Source: CAYMUC01 sp964393535
GTDB taxonomy: Bacteria; Actinomycetota; Acidimicrobiia; Acidimicrobiales; Ilumatobacteraceae
DNA length: 29,008 bases
Reading direction: 5' to 3'
NCBI GenBank assembly: GCA_964393535.1
Contig: CAYMUC010000027.1
Span: 1-29,008, forward strand
Shown here piece after piece: positions 13,064 to 20,470 of the stretch. Position 1 is the stretch's first letter. The number at the start of each line of letters is the position of its first letter. The notes beneath the pieces are model-generated. The model searched no databases and had not been told where the DNA came from. It was given only the letters and a program-made list of their open reading frames with translations. The translations under genes were made by a program, and so were the position numbers.

Positions 13064-13665
13064 GAAGACGGCACCTCGAGAGCCCCACGCTCGAGGCGGT
13101 CGAGATGATGCAGGATCAATTTCTCGACATGTTTGGCCATGACGTCCACCTCCAGGTTCACGAGGTCACCCGGTCGACGGGTGCCCAGTGTGGTCACTGC
13201 TGCCGTCTGGGGGATGATCGCCACGGTGAAGCCGTCCTCCAGCACATCGACGATGGTGAGGCTCACCCCGTCGACGGTCACCGAACCCTTCTCGACCAGA
13301 TAGCGGTGCAGGTATTCGGGGGCTCGCACCCGCAATGACGGGACGGGATCGACGATCTCGCCCACGGCGTCGACATGGCCCAGCACCACATGACCACCCA
13401 GTCGGTCCATGAGGCGGACAGGGCGTTCCAGGTTCACGGTGGACCCCGGGGTCGAGGCGGACAGGTTGGTGCGCGACAGGGTCTCGGGGGACACGTCGGC
13501 CTCCCACCAGTCCTCGCCGAAGGCGACCACGGTGAGGCAGCACCCGTTGACGGCCAGAGAATCGCCCAGGCTCACACCCTCCAGCACGGTCGTCGCGCGA
13601 ATCCGCACTCGGGAGTCTCCCAGTGCCTCGATGACGCCTTGCTCTTCGACAATGCCGGTGAACAT
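13060..13665 (-). CDS. ribE: riboflavin synthase alpha chain
   Basis: A 201-residue enzyme that dismutates two 6,7-dimethyl-8-ribityllumazine molecules to riboflavin and the pyrimidine precursor. It has the signature N-terminus MFTGIVEEQG and two lumazine-binding repeats. Repeat 1 spans about 1-85, with 'LAVNGCCLTVV'. Repeat 2 spans about 90-190, with GHVVLGHVDAVG and 'VDGVSLTIVDVLEDGFTVAIIPQT'. It is first in the operon ribE-ribBA-ribH-oxygenase; no ribD is present here. Only 93 bases separate its start from the divergent TetR gene, and I see no FMN-riboswitch architecture in them. A TAGCGT hexamer 9 bases before the ATG suggests a leaderless transcript. Confidence 0.97.
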   Translation of the reverse strand: MFTGIVEEQGVIEALGDSRVRIRATTVLEGVSLGDSLAVNGCCLTVVAFGEDWWEADVSPETLSRTNLSASTPGSTVNLERPVRLMDRLGGHVVLGHVDAVGEIVDPVPSLRVRAPEYLHRYLVEKGSVTVDGVSLTIVDVLEDGFTVAIIPQTAAVTTLGTRRPGDLVNLEVDVMAKHVEKLILHHLDRLERGALEVPSS

Positions 13666-13674
13666 CAGGGGGCG

Positions 13675-13680
13675 ACGCTA
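13675..13680 (-). promoter_or_regulatory. -10-like hexamer of the rib operon (TAGCGT)
   Basis: On the minus strand TAGCGT is followed by 9 bases and the ribE ATG, so the mRNA would start at or within about three bases of the start codon. This leaves no room for an FMN riboswitch. Confidence 0.45.
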
Positions 13681-13744
13681 TCGGCCGAGTGTGCGGGGGT
13701 CGTCATCGTGCCGGTGTGATGGTCGGCGCAGTGCGACAGAGGGG

Positions 13745-13750
13745 TATAGT
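13745..13750 (+). promoter_or_regulatory. -10 box of tetR gene 2 (TATAGT)
   Basis: TATAGT is 8 bases before the GTG start at 13759, consistent with a leaderless transcript. No strong -35 box and no long palindrome are visible in the 93-base intergenic region shared with ribE. Confidence 0.55.
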
Positions 13751-13758
13751 CTGAAGAG

Positions 13759-14382
13759 GTGACAGTAGATCTTTCACAAGTTTCCGAGCCATCGGAAGAT
13801 GGTCGCCATCTCCGTCGGGCCCGTAATCGCAGTGCGGCGATCGATGCCCTGATCGCCATCACTGAGGACGGCAATCTGAATCCGACCGTCGCCGACATCG
13901 CGGCGCGAGCCGGGGTCTCGCCACGGTCGCTGTTCCGATACTTCACCGACGTGGACGACCTGAGTCGTGAGGCGATCGAACGGATGACCGCTCGGGTGGC
14001 TCCCCTCGTGGCTGGTCTGCAACTGGACCCGAATCTGCCTCTCGACGAGCGGATCGCCATCCTGGTGCCGAAACTCGACCATCTGTACGCCGAGGTTCGC
14101 GCGCTGGCTTTGGTGGCACGCGCCAAGGCATCCGCTATTCCATCGGCTGCCGAGCAGGTGGCGCGGGCGCGGTTCGCCTTGCGTTCCATGCTGGAGAACA
14201 CCTTTGCCCCGGAACTGAGCGCCTGTGACCCTGGGGAGCGCGCCAACCGCCTGGCGCTCATGGAGATGTGGTGCACCTTCGAGGTGCAACACCTCCTGCG
14301 CTCGCAGTCGCCGGTGGAGGGGGTCGATCCGTCGACGGTGACGCGACAGGCCTTATCGCTGGCGCTTGGCGCAGCCTCATGA
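13759..14382 (+). CDS. TetR-family transcriptional regulator (sulfatase cluster 2)
   Basis: A 207-residue regulator starting at a GTG placed 8 bases after a TATAGT -10 box. Residues about 20-72 form the DNA-binding domain: RRARNRSAAIDALIAI, then the HTH 'VADIAARAGVSPRSLFRYFTDVDDL'. The helical ligand domain contains 'RALALVARAKAS', 'ENTFAPELSACDPGERANRLALMEMWCTFEVQ'. It is related to the TetR at 4932-5537, sharing the HTH sequence type, FAPEL and the F-E-V helix near the C-terminus. It overlaps the SRPBCC gene by 4 bases (14379-14382), so here the regulator is co-transcribed with the genes it probably controls, unlike the divergent arrangement of the first cluster. Confidence 0.9.
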   Translation: MTVDLSQVSEPSEDGRHLRRARNRSAAIDALIAITEDGNLNPTVADIAARAGVSPRSLFRYFTDVDDLSREAIERMTARVAPLVAGLQLDPNLPLDERIAILVPKLDHLYAEVRALALVARAKASAIPSAAEQVARARFALRSMLENTFAPELSACDPGERANRLALMEMWCTFEVQHLLRSQSPVEGVDPSTVTRQALSLALGAAS

Positions 14383-14777
14383 CCTTCGGTTCGGTGCGGC
14401 ACAGTCGCCGCGTCCGGGCCTCGGCCGACACGGTGTGGGAACTGGCGGGAGATCCGTCCCGCCTGCACGAGTGGTTCCCTGGTGTGGTCGATTGCCACGT
14501 CGACGGCGACCGGCGCACCATCACCTTGGCGTCGGGGCTGAGCCTGCCCGAGCAGATCCTCGTGCACGACCACGTGCAACGCCGATTTCAGTACTCCATC
14601 ACGGCGCCGCTGTTCAGGTTCCACCGCGGCACACTCGACGTCATCGACCTGGGCGATGACACGTGCCTCGTGACCTACGCCGCCGACGCCGATCCGCGCA
14701 CGATGGCCCTGGTGATCGCCGGCGCAGCCGCCGCCGGCCTCGACGAACTGGCGCGACTGACCGAAAGGGCGAGCTGA
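14379..14777 (+). CDS. SRPBCC (START/Bet v1-like) family protein, MxaD-type
   Basis: A 132-residue small hydrophobic-ligand-binding fold. The start is the ATG overlapping the TetR stop; the frame is open further upstream, but only as a shadow of tetR. 'RHSRRVRASADTVWELAGDPSRLHEWFPGV' (residues about 7-36) is the usual N-terminal helix-grip signature of polyketide-cyclase/dehydrase-like SRPBCC proteins. It is followed by 'RTITLASG' and 'RFQYSITAPLFRFHRGTLDVIDLGDDTCLVTYAADADP', then a long C-terminal helix. It may bind or shuttle the substrate of the sulfatase with which it is co-translated (TGATG at 14775-14779), but that is inference. Confidence 0.85.
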   Translation: MTFGSVRHSRRVRASADTVWELAGDPSRLHEWFPGVVDCHVDGDRRTITLASGLSLPEQILVHDHVQRRFQYSITAPLFRFHRGTLDVIDLGDDTCLVTYAADADPRTMALVIAGAAAAGLDELARLTERAS

Positions 14778-16327
14778 TGGGCCGCAAGATCCTGTTGATC
14801 ACCACCGACCAGCAGCGTTACGACACCTTGGGGTGCAACGGCGGGACGCTGTCGCGCACCCCGGTGGTCGACGGCCTCGCTGCGGCCGGCTACCGCTACG
14901 AACGAGCAGTGCCGCAGTCGGTGGTGTGTATGCCGTCCCGCTCCACCTTGCTGACCGGACAGCACCCCAGCACTCACGGGGTCTGGATGAACGGCGTGCC
15001 GTTGGCACCCACGGCTCCCTCGGTGGCGGAGGTGTTGCATACAGCCGGGTACCGCACGGCACTCATCGGCAAGCCGCATTTCGAACCGTTCCTCGACCCG
15101 TTCGCCCGCTTTGCCGAGAACGGCTTCACCGACCCGAACCTGCTGGCTCCGGGCGGGCCGGGAGTGCACCGCGGGTTCGAGCATTTCGAGACCGCCACCC
15201 ACGGCGCCATGGGTCCGTTGCACTACGCGCGCTGGATCGCCTCCCAGCATCCTGAAGCGGCTGCCATGTTCTACCGGGTGCTGGACGGTGGCCTGGAGGT
15301 GAATGCCGCCGGAGGGGGAGCTACCGGTGCGCCCCAGGTGCACGACAACGCGATTCCGCGCGAGTGGTACCACACCGACTGGGTGGCTGATCGCACGATC
15401 GCATGGTTGGACGGCCTCGACGCCACCGACGACTGGTTCTGCTGGGTCAGTTTCCCCGATCCGCACCACCCATGGGACCCACCCGTGTCGGAGATGGGAC
15501 GCGTCGATTGGCGCGATGTGCCATTGCCTGCCGGCTACCCCGAACGGGCCGAGGACCGGGAGCGCATCCTCGACGACAAGCCACGCCACTGGCGCGCCTG
15601 GTACGACGGCACCCTCGTGTCGAACTACGAAGCCCCACTGCACTGGGTTCCGGCCACGCTCACCGCTGATCAGATCCGCGAGGTGAACGCTCGCAATGCC
15701 GTCGAGGTGGAACTGATCGACGAAGCCATCGGTCGCGTGCTGGCGGCGGTCACCGCTCGGGGCTGGGACGACGATCTCGACGTGATCGTGACCACTGATC
15801 ACGGCGAACTCCAGGGCGATTTCGGACTGCTGTTCAAGGGGCCGTATCACGTGGATGGCCTGATGCGACTGCCGCTGATCTGGCGGCCCGCACCGTCTCG
15901 CCACTGCACCCCGGCGGTGGTCACCAAGCCCGTGGGACTGGTCGATGTGGCCCCCACCCTGTGTGACATCGCCGGCCTGAGCGTTCCTGAGTGGATGGAA
16001 GGGCGGCCACTGCCCGTGGACGACGGCGATGCCCAGAGCCGTGGTTTCGAGCGGGTGCTGACCGAATGGGATTCGGTGCTGTTCGGTGTCGACGTGCATC
16101 TGCGCACCATCACCCGTGACGGTTGGGTGTGTACCACCTACCTCCCCGGGTCGTGCCACGACGGCACCGAGGGCGAGTTGTACGACCTGGTCCACGACCC
16201 TCTGCAGCAGGTCAACCGGTGGGACGATCCGGCGTGTGCGTCGCTACGCAGCGATCTGCTGGCCGATCTGTGGGATCACCAACCCCGGCCCTCGTCGGCG
16301 TTGGGCATGGTCGTCGCCCCGGTGTGA
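14777..16327 (+). CDS. sulfatase-family hydrolase (formylglycine-dependent; sulfatase or phosphonate/phosphate monoesterase type)
   Basis: A 516-residue enzyme of the alkaline-phosphatase superfamily. The N-terminal metal site is D11-Q12 ('LLITTDQQRYDTLGCNG'). The modification motif is C51-M-P-S-R in 'VVCMPSRSTLLTGQ', an exact CXPSR, so Cys51 should become formylglycine. 'ALIGKPHFEP' supplies K99 and H101, and 'VTTDHGELQGDFGLLFKGPYHVDG' is the second metal segment with Asp/His. The D-Q rather than D-D metal pair and the 516-residue length fit the choline-sulfatase, sulfamidase and phosphonate-monoester-hydrolase side of the family better than AtsA. No signal peptide is present. It is last in the operon tetR-SRPBCC-sulfatase and converges with the DUF2889 gene. 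Confidence 0.92.
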   Translation: MGRKILLITTDQQRYDTLGCNGGTLSRTPVVDGLAAAGYRYERAVPQSVVCMPSRSTLLTGQHPSTHGVWMNGVPLAPTAPSVAEVLHTAGYRTALIGKPHFEPFLDPFARFAENGFTDPNLLAPGGPGVHRGFEHFETATHGAMGPLHYARWIASQHPEAAAMFYRVLDGGLEVNAAGGGATGAPQVHDNAIPREWYHTDWVADRTIAWLDGLDATDDWFCWVSFPDPHHPWDPPVSEMGRVDWRDVPLPAGYPERAEDRERILDDKPRHWRAWYDGTLVSNYEAPLHWVPATLTADQIREVNARNAVEVELIDEAIGRVLAAVTARGWDDDLDVIVTTDHGELQGDFGLLFKGPYHVDGLMRLPLIWRPAPSRHCTPAVVTKPVGLVDVAPTLCDIAGLSVPEWMEGRPLPVDDGDAQSRGFERVLTEWDSVLFGVDVHLRTITRDGWVCTTYLPGSCHDGTEGELYDLVHDPLQQVNRWDDPACASLRSDLLADLWDHQPRPSSALGMVVAPV

Positions 16328-16336
16328 CGAGCCGGC

Positions 16337-16975
16337 TCAGGCCCGGCGCATCTGCCATTCCTGGGGATCTCGTCCCAGTTCATCGAGGCGGCGCTGAATC
16401 CACAGCGGCACCTCGATATCGCCACCACCGCGCAACGCCACCACGGCCTCGCCGTCCTCGGCCCACACGTGGCAGGTGTTGCCGTTCGAGCGGATCATCA
16501 GTTCTCGTTGCTCGTCGGTGAGGTGACGGGGCTGGTCCGCCGAGGCCACGCGGGCCCGTGTGCGCATACTCCACGTGGCCTGGATGGCCACGGGTGCCAT
16601 GGCCTGCAACAGAGCCGTGGTGTGGGTGCAACCCCGTGGACCGCCGAACAGTTCCCGCACCTTGTGGGTGAAGCCTCGGGAGATGGACAAGCCGACCAGC
16701 GCGCCGTAGTGGTCCACGATGGCGGGGCAGGTGGTGTGCGGGTGCGTGTGGAAGTCGACCTCGGCCTCGGTGATGGTGAGATCGGGGAACGACACCGTGA
16801 GCGTCACCACCATGTGATGGATGTCGAGGGGTTCGGGGTCATCCGCGATCATGAGTCCGGCCGGTTTGGTGTCTCTGACCTGCCCCACCAGCACGATGGC
16901 GTCGTCACCTCGGGCGTAGGACTGCACGTCGTAGGCGCGGGTGTGCAACAGAGGGAGGTCGTGGGGCGCAGTCAT
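16337..16975 (-). CDS. DUF2889 family protein
   Basis: A 212-residue soluble protein of unknown function. It matches what I know of DUF2889: an N-terminal 'LLHTRAYDVQSYARGDDAIVLVGQVRDTKP' strand set, 'HHMVVTLTVSFPDLTITEAEVDFHTHPHTTCPAI' in the middle, then 'GLSISRGFTHKVRELFGGPRGCTHTTALLQAMAPVA', where the Gly-Cys-x-His segment is the family hallmark. His- and Cys-rich motifs could bind a metal. The usual genomic partners do not identify its job; here it lies 29 bases downstream of the GNAT gene on the same strand and converges on the sulfatase. Confidence 0.8.
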   Translation of the reverse strand: MTAPHDLPLLHTRAYDVQSYARGDDAIVLVGQVRDTKPAGLMIADDPEPLDIHHMVVTLTVSFPDLTITEAEVDFHTHPHTTCPAIVDHYGALVGLSISRGFTHKVRELFGGPRGCTHTTALLQAMAPVAIQATWSMRTRARVASADQPRHLTDEQRELMIRSNGNTCHVWAEDGEAVVALRGGGDIEVPLWIQRRLDELGRDPQEWQMRRA

Positions 16976-17004
16976 CGCCGTTCAGCCTGTCGCACCAGGT
17001 GTGG

Positions 17005-17640
17005 TCACAGCCAGCCGGCGGTGAGCTCGTCACGCCGGTCGCGCCACTCCTCCACGGTGATCCCGTAGCGCACGTGGTCCTCCCACACCCCGGCGATCTC
17101 CAACATGCGGACCGCCAGGCCCTCCTCGCGAATGCGCAGCTTCTCCATCACGCGACGGCTGTTGGTATTGCGTGGCACGATGCAGATCTCGAGGCGGTGG
17201 AGTCGCAACTCGTCGAAGGCGTAACGCATGAGCACCACCACACCCTCGGCGATGAACCCGTTGCCTGCCCGCTGCTGGTCGATCCAGTAGCCGATCGTTC
17301 CGGTCTGGATGGGGCCGCGCTGCACGCTGGCCAGGTTCACTTCACCGGCGAAGGCAGCGTCCACGAACAGGCCGAAGGCGTACCCGGTCCCATTCGCCCG
17401 CTCGCGCTCCCTGATGCCGACCCGTGCGCTGAAGGCGTCACGGTGCTCGGCGGGGTCGGTGGAGGAGGCGGGGCGAGTGGGCTCCCACCGGGTCAGCCAG
17501 TCGCGGTTGCGGCGCCGTACTTCGCTCCAGGCCGTGAAGTCGGCCGTGGTGAGCGGTCGCATCATCACGCGCTTGCCATACAGCCTCAACCCCGAGAGGG
17601 CAGGGTGCGACACTCGACCCCGACGTTCCATGGAGGTCAT
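17005..17640 (-). CDS. GNAT-family N-acetyltransferase (RimJ/RimL-type)
   Basis: A 211-residue acetyltransferase. 'GLRLYGKRVMMRPLTTADFTAWSEVRRRNRDWLTRWEP' is the RimJ-type N-terminus, 'GTIGYWIDQQRAGNGFIAEGVVVLMRYAFDELRLHRLE' contains the acetyl-CoA pyrophosphate loop (RAGNGF, about 124-129), and 'VPRNTNSRRVMEKLRIREEG' is the C-terminal signature. Relatives acetylate the N-terminal residue of ribosomal proteins, but substrate varies in this group. The start ATG at 17640 overlaps the ppx stop by 4 bases, so it belongs to the DUF501-ppx operon. A longer frame to 18174 only shadows ppx. Confidence 0.9.
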   Translation of the reverse strand: MTSMERRGRVSHPALSGLRLYGKRVMMRPLTTADFTAWSEVRRRNRDWLTRWEPTRPASSTDPAEHRDAFSARVGIRERERANGTGYAFGLFVDAAFAGEVNLASVQRGPIQTGTIGYWIDQQRAGNGFIAEGVVVLMRYAFDELRLHRLEICIVPRNTNSRRVMEKLRIREEGLAVRMLEIAGVWEDHVRYGITVEEWRDRRDELTAGWL

Positions 17641-18557
17641 CGCCCGGTGGCCAACAGATCTGCGGCCACACCATCCAGCAGGTTGTGCACCGACACCACC
17701 AGTTCGGGGGCCTGCAGCGTGCGCATCACCGCCACCAAGATGCACAGTCCGCCCACGATCACCTCGGCTCGCTCGGGGGGAAGACCAGGATTGTGCACAC
17801 GGTCGGCCAGGCACTCGGTGGCCAGTGTGCGGAACACGTCCTCGGCGGCCGCGCGTGACAGCACGAACCCGTGGAGTGCGGTGGCGTCGAACCGAGCGAG
17901 GCCGATCTCGACGGCTGCTGCCGTCACCACGGTGCCGGCGATGCCCACCAGGGTGGCGTGGCGAGGGTCCACCGACCAGTGACGCACGGCGTCGGCGACG
18001 GCGTCGGCGGCGGCCCCCACGGCATTGGACAGTTCCTCGGGCCGCGGAGGATCGCTGTGGAGTTCGGCTGCGGTGAGCGTGACAGCCCCCAAGTCGAGGC
18101 TCAGCACGTGCTCGGGTGCCTCTGCCCCCCACATCAACTCGGTGGAGGCGCCACCGATGTCGACCACCAGCCACGGTGCCGGCGTGGGAAGGGCGTGAAC
18201 CGCCCCGGCAAAGGCGAGGCGGCCTTCGTCGTGGCCCGACAGGAGTTGCGGCATCACGCCCACATGGTGCCGCACCCGATCGAACAGGTGGGCTCGGGCC
18301 TCGTTCGTCATGTTCCTGGCGGCCGCCGTGGCCACCACCCGTCGGTGCGAGGGTGCCACGCCGTGGGACTCCATGACCTTGGCGTACATCTCGAGTTGTT
18401 GTTCCACCCGTTGGAGATCCCCCGACGCCATGCGGGTGACCGCCACCACCCGCTCCAGTTCCCGACCTCGGTCGTCGACGATCAGGAGGTTGGTGGAGTT
18501 GGAGCCGAGATCGATCACCGCCACGGCCTCGCCAGTGGTCGCTGTGGCCTCCGTCAT
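17637..18557 (-). CDS. Ppx/GppA-family exopolyphosphatase
   Basis: A 306-residue member of the sugar-kinase/Hsp70/actin fold. 'VAVIDLGSNSTNLLIVD' (about 12-28) is the phosphate-1 loop, 'VVATAAARNMTN' follows, 'WLVVDIGGASTELMWG' is the phosphate-2 loop, and 'GIAGTVVTAAA' is the adenosine-motif equivalent. It would hydrolyse polyphosphate ends or pppGpp. It lacks the C-terminal HD domain of the long E. coli form, like most actinobacterial short Ppx proteins. The ATG at 18555-18557 overlaps the DUF501 stop by 4 bases. The DUF501-ppx pair is conserved in actinomycetes, usually behind eno and a FtsB-like gene, which are absent here. Confidence 0.92.
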   Translation of the reverse strand: MTEATATTGEAVAVIDLGSNSTNLLIVDDRGRELERVVAVTRMASGDLQRVEQQLEMYAKVMESHGVAPSHRRVVATAAARNMTNEARAHLFDRVRHHVGVMPQLLSGHDEGRLAFAGAVHALPTPAPWLVVDIGGASTELMWGAEAPEHVLSLDLGAVTLTAAELHSDPPRPEELSNAVGAAADAVADAVRHWSVDPRHATLVGIAGTVVTAAAVEIGLARFDATALHGFVLSRAAAEDVFRTLATECLADRVHNPGLPPERAEVIVGGLCILVAVMRTLQAPELVVSVHNLLDGVAADLLATGR

Positions 18558-19006
18558 GTCGTCACCTCGCGCAGGTGATCGGCCACCCAACGTCCCACTG
18601 GATCATCCCCACCGGCCAAGAACCAGGCGTAGTGCGCATGAAGGCACTTCACGCCGCGTCGAGTCCCGGCGACACCGCCAGAAGGGGAGGGGCCTTGGTG
18701 ACCCGCCGGAAGAGCCGCGTCACGCAGAGCCGCGTATCGGTCGTGCGCAGCGGCGAGTTCGTCGGCGTCTACCTCGGCCTCGGCGCGGTCCACGCCTCCG
18801 GCCGCTTCCAGGCGGCTCACTGCGATCACGGCAGAACGTCCCACCAACCACCATCGCGTGGGCATCGGGGTGCCATCGTCCAGCAACGGGGCGTTGCACA
18901 GCACGACGGGATCGCCCTGGGCGTCACGTACCACCACCTCGAATTCGCCTTGGGGTTCGCGTCCCAGCAGGTCGGTGACCCGCCGCCGGTCCTCGTCGGT
19001 CACCAT
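18554..19006 (-). CDS. DUF501 family protein
   Basis: A 150-residue soluble protein. 'DRRRVTDLLGREPQGEFEVVVRD' and 'GDPVVLCNAPLLDDGTPMPTRWWLVG' are the DUF501 N-terminal motif, and the C-terminal 'RRGVKCLHAHYAWFLAGGDDPVGRWV' carries the conserved Cys-x-His-x-His. The Cys/His cluster suggests metal binding, but the function is not established. It normally sits between cell-division and ppx genes in actinobacteria; here it directly precedes ppx (4-base overlap) and begins 24 bases after the coxG stop. The ATG at 19004-19006 is followed by an alternative GTG as the second codon. Confidence 0.88.
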   Translation of the reverse strand: MVTDEDRRRVTDLLGREPQGEFEVVVRDAQGDPVVLCNAPLLDDGTPMPTRWWLVGRSAVIAVSRLEAAGGVDRAEAEVDADELAAAHDRYAALRDAALPAGHQGPSPSGGVAGTRRGVKCLHAHYAWFLAGGDDPVGRWVADHLREVTT

Positions 19007-19030
19007 GCAGACCTCGGTCGGAAACGAGCG

Positions 19031-19729
19031 TCAGCGGCGGCGTCGACGCAACAGGAGCAGCAGGAGCAGCACGCCGCCGATGACGGGCAGGAGCCGCTTC
19101 AGCATGGGGGCGCCGGCCGTTCCCAACAGGTCGATGGGCTCGTTGGCGGGGGCGTCGATCTTGCGAACCTGAGGTGCGGCCGGGGCTGTCGTCGCCGCAG
19201 CAGGTGTGGCCTCAGCAGCAGCCTCCGAGGGTGCCTCGGCCGGCGCTTCCTGCGGCGCGGCGGGTGCGCTGGTGGCCTCGGGCTGCTCGGCCAACAAGGC
19301 GCCCAGATTGTCGGAGAACTGGGCCAACAGCTTGTCGCTCACATCGGCCAAGGCCCCACGGCCGAACTGCGCCACCTTGCCCGTGATGGTCAGGTCGGTG
19401 TGCACGGTGCAGGTGGTGACCCCCTCGGACACCTCCTCCAACTGGGCGGTGATCAACGCCGAGGCGTTGCCCTTGCCGCCGGTGTCGCGTCCCTCGCCCT
19501 TCAGCACGGCGCGGCGCCGTTCGTCGTCGCGCTCCATGAGGCTGGCCTGGCCCTTGAACTGGGCGGAGATGGGGCCGACCTTCACCTTGACCACGCCGCG
19601 GTAGGTGTCGCCCTCCACCTCCTGGAGTTGCGCCCCGGGCAGGCAGGGAGCGATGCGCTCGAGATCGGTCAACACCTTCCAGGCATCGTCGATGCCCAAC
19701 TGCACGGTGAACGAGTGGTTCAGTTCCAT
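19031..19729 (-). CDS. coxG: CoxG-type SRPBCC protein with C-terminal membrane anchor
   Basis: A 232-residue protein. Residues about 1-150 are a CoxG/SRPBCC domain: 'FTVQLGIDDAWKVLTDLERIAPCLPGAQL' and 'GPISAQFKGQASLMERDDERRRAVLKGEGRDTGGKGNASA'. Residues about 150-195 form an Ala/Pro/Glu-rich disordered linker. The end carries a single hydrophobic segment 'LLPVIGGVLLLLLLL' followed by RRRRR, a typical inner-membrane tail anchor with positive cytoplasmic end. CoxG proteins tether molybdenum CO dehydrogenase to the membrane and help electron transfer to quinone. It follows the MocA-like gene with a 10-base overlap; ATG at 19729. CO dehydrogenase itself is not in the window, so the partner could be another xanthine-oxidase-family enzyme. 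Confidence 0.9.
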   Translation of the reverse strand: MELNHSFTVQLGIDDAWKVLTDLERIAPCLPGAQLQEVEGDTYRGVVKVKVGPISAQFKGQASLMERDDERRRAVLKGEGRDTGGKGNASALITAQLEEVSEGVTTCTVHTDLTITGKVAQFGRGALADVSDKLLAQFSDNLGALLAEQPEATSAPAAPQEAPAEAPSEAAAEATPAAATTAPAAPQVRKIDAPANEPIDLLGTAGAPMLKRLLPVIGGVLLLLLLLRRRRR

Positions 19730-20346
19730 TGGTCGAGATCCTCCACGGTGTCGATGTCGCCCGGGTTGCCCTGGCACGGTACTTCCTGAACCAGCTCGGG
19801 GTGAACACGCATGACCACACGAGCACCTTCGTCGCCGTCGGTCGGCAGTAGGGGCCACACCGACGAGGCCAGCCGCACGGGGTTGGCGCGCCGACCCCGA
19901 TAGATGGCGACGGCGATGGGGGACTGGCTGGCTGCGACGTCCTGCCAAGCCGAGACCGTCACACCGGGCTGGTCTCCGAGCCCTACCACGAGGGCTGCCG
20001 CACCTCGTTGGCGGGCTGCCTCCACGGCGACCTGCACCGTGGTGGCCTGCCCCTTGGACCAGTCGGCGTTGCGGATCTCGGTGATCCCTGTCGGTGCTCG
20101 GGGATCCAGTTCGGCGAGCGTCCGGGCACCGGTGATCACCAGCACCTCGTCGAACCCTGCCGATGCGACGGTCATGAGGACCCTGTGCAGCACGCTGGCG
20201 TCGCCCAGGGGTGCGGCGAGCTTGTGGGTGGGGCCCTCGAAACGACTGCCCGCACCGGCCGCCAACACCACCGCCACTGTGGGCCCACCAGGTGCACTGC
20301 CAGTTGTGGGGTCGAACGTCACGGGACGATGCTGAGCAAAGAACAT
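19720..20346 (-). CDS. MobA-like NTP transferase (molybdenum cofactor cytidylyltransferase, MocA-type)
   Basis: A 208-residue nucleotidyltransferase. The signature 'VVLAAGAGSRFEGPTHKL' (about 26-43) with the GxGxR loop and Lys42 binds the nucleotide. 'GFDEVLVITGA', 'ADWSKGQATTVQVAVEAA' and 'GLGDQPGVT' (the MocA-type G-D-Q-P metal loop) follow. MocA attaches CMP to molybdopterin to form the MCD cofactor of CO dehydrogenase and xanthine-oxidase-family enzymes, which fits the neighbouring cox and xdhC genes. The first 22 residues are poorly conserved, so an internal start is possible, though no ATG lies between. It overlaps coxG by 10 bases and is divergent from the NlpC/P60 gene. Confidence 0.88.
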   Translation of the reverse strand: MFFAQHRPVTFDPTTGSAPGGPTVAVVLAAGAGSRFEGPTHKLAAPLGDASVLHRVLMTVASAGFDEVLVITGARTLAELDPRAPTGITEIRNADWSKGQATTVQVAVEAARQRGAAALVVGLGDQPGVTVSAWQDVAASQSPIAVAIYRGRRANPVRLASSVWPLLPTDGDEGARVVMRVHPELVQEVPCQGNPGDIDTVEDLDQWN

Positions 20347-20378
20347 GACGGAACGATGACGAAATCCTTGCGTTCCTG

Positions 20379-20408
20379 TTGCCTATGACGGTTGTGTGAC
20401 GATACGTT
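20379..20408 (+). promoter_or_regulatory. possible promoter of the NlpC/P60 gene
   Basis: TTGCCT (20379-20384) and TACGTT (20403-20408) are separated by 18 bases, giving a leader of about 55 bases before the GTG start. The whole 124-base intergenic region 20347-20470 is the longest in the window; I see no c-di-AMP (ydaO-type) riboswitch in it. The call is weak. Confidence 0.3.
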
Positions 20409-20470
20409 GTCATCTTGTCGCAACAAAGACGCCTGTTTCAGCAGGTGCCCTACGCGAGCACGGAGGTGCC

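Noticed and set aside
11813..13108. 431-codon plus-strand open frame opposite ribBA
   Set aside because: Antisense shadow; ribBA is unmistakable.
13666..13758. possible FMN riboswitch before the rib operon
   Set aside because: Only 93 bases shared with a divergent gene, no conserved riboswitch boxes seen, and the -10 hexamer abuts the ribE start.
14675..16195. 506-codon minus-strand open frame opposite the second sulfatase
   Set aside because: Antisense shadow; the plus strand has a full sulfatase with its CXPSR motif.
16329..16338. GAGCCGGCTC palindrome between sulfatase 2 and DUF2889
   Set aside because: Zero-loop self-complement of 10 bases in GC-rich DNA; expected by chance and cannot form a terminator hairpin.
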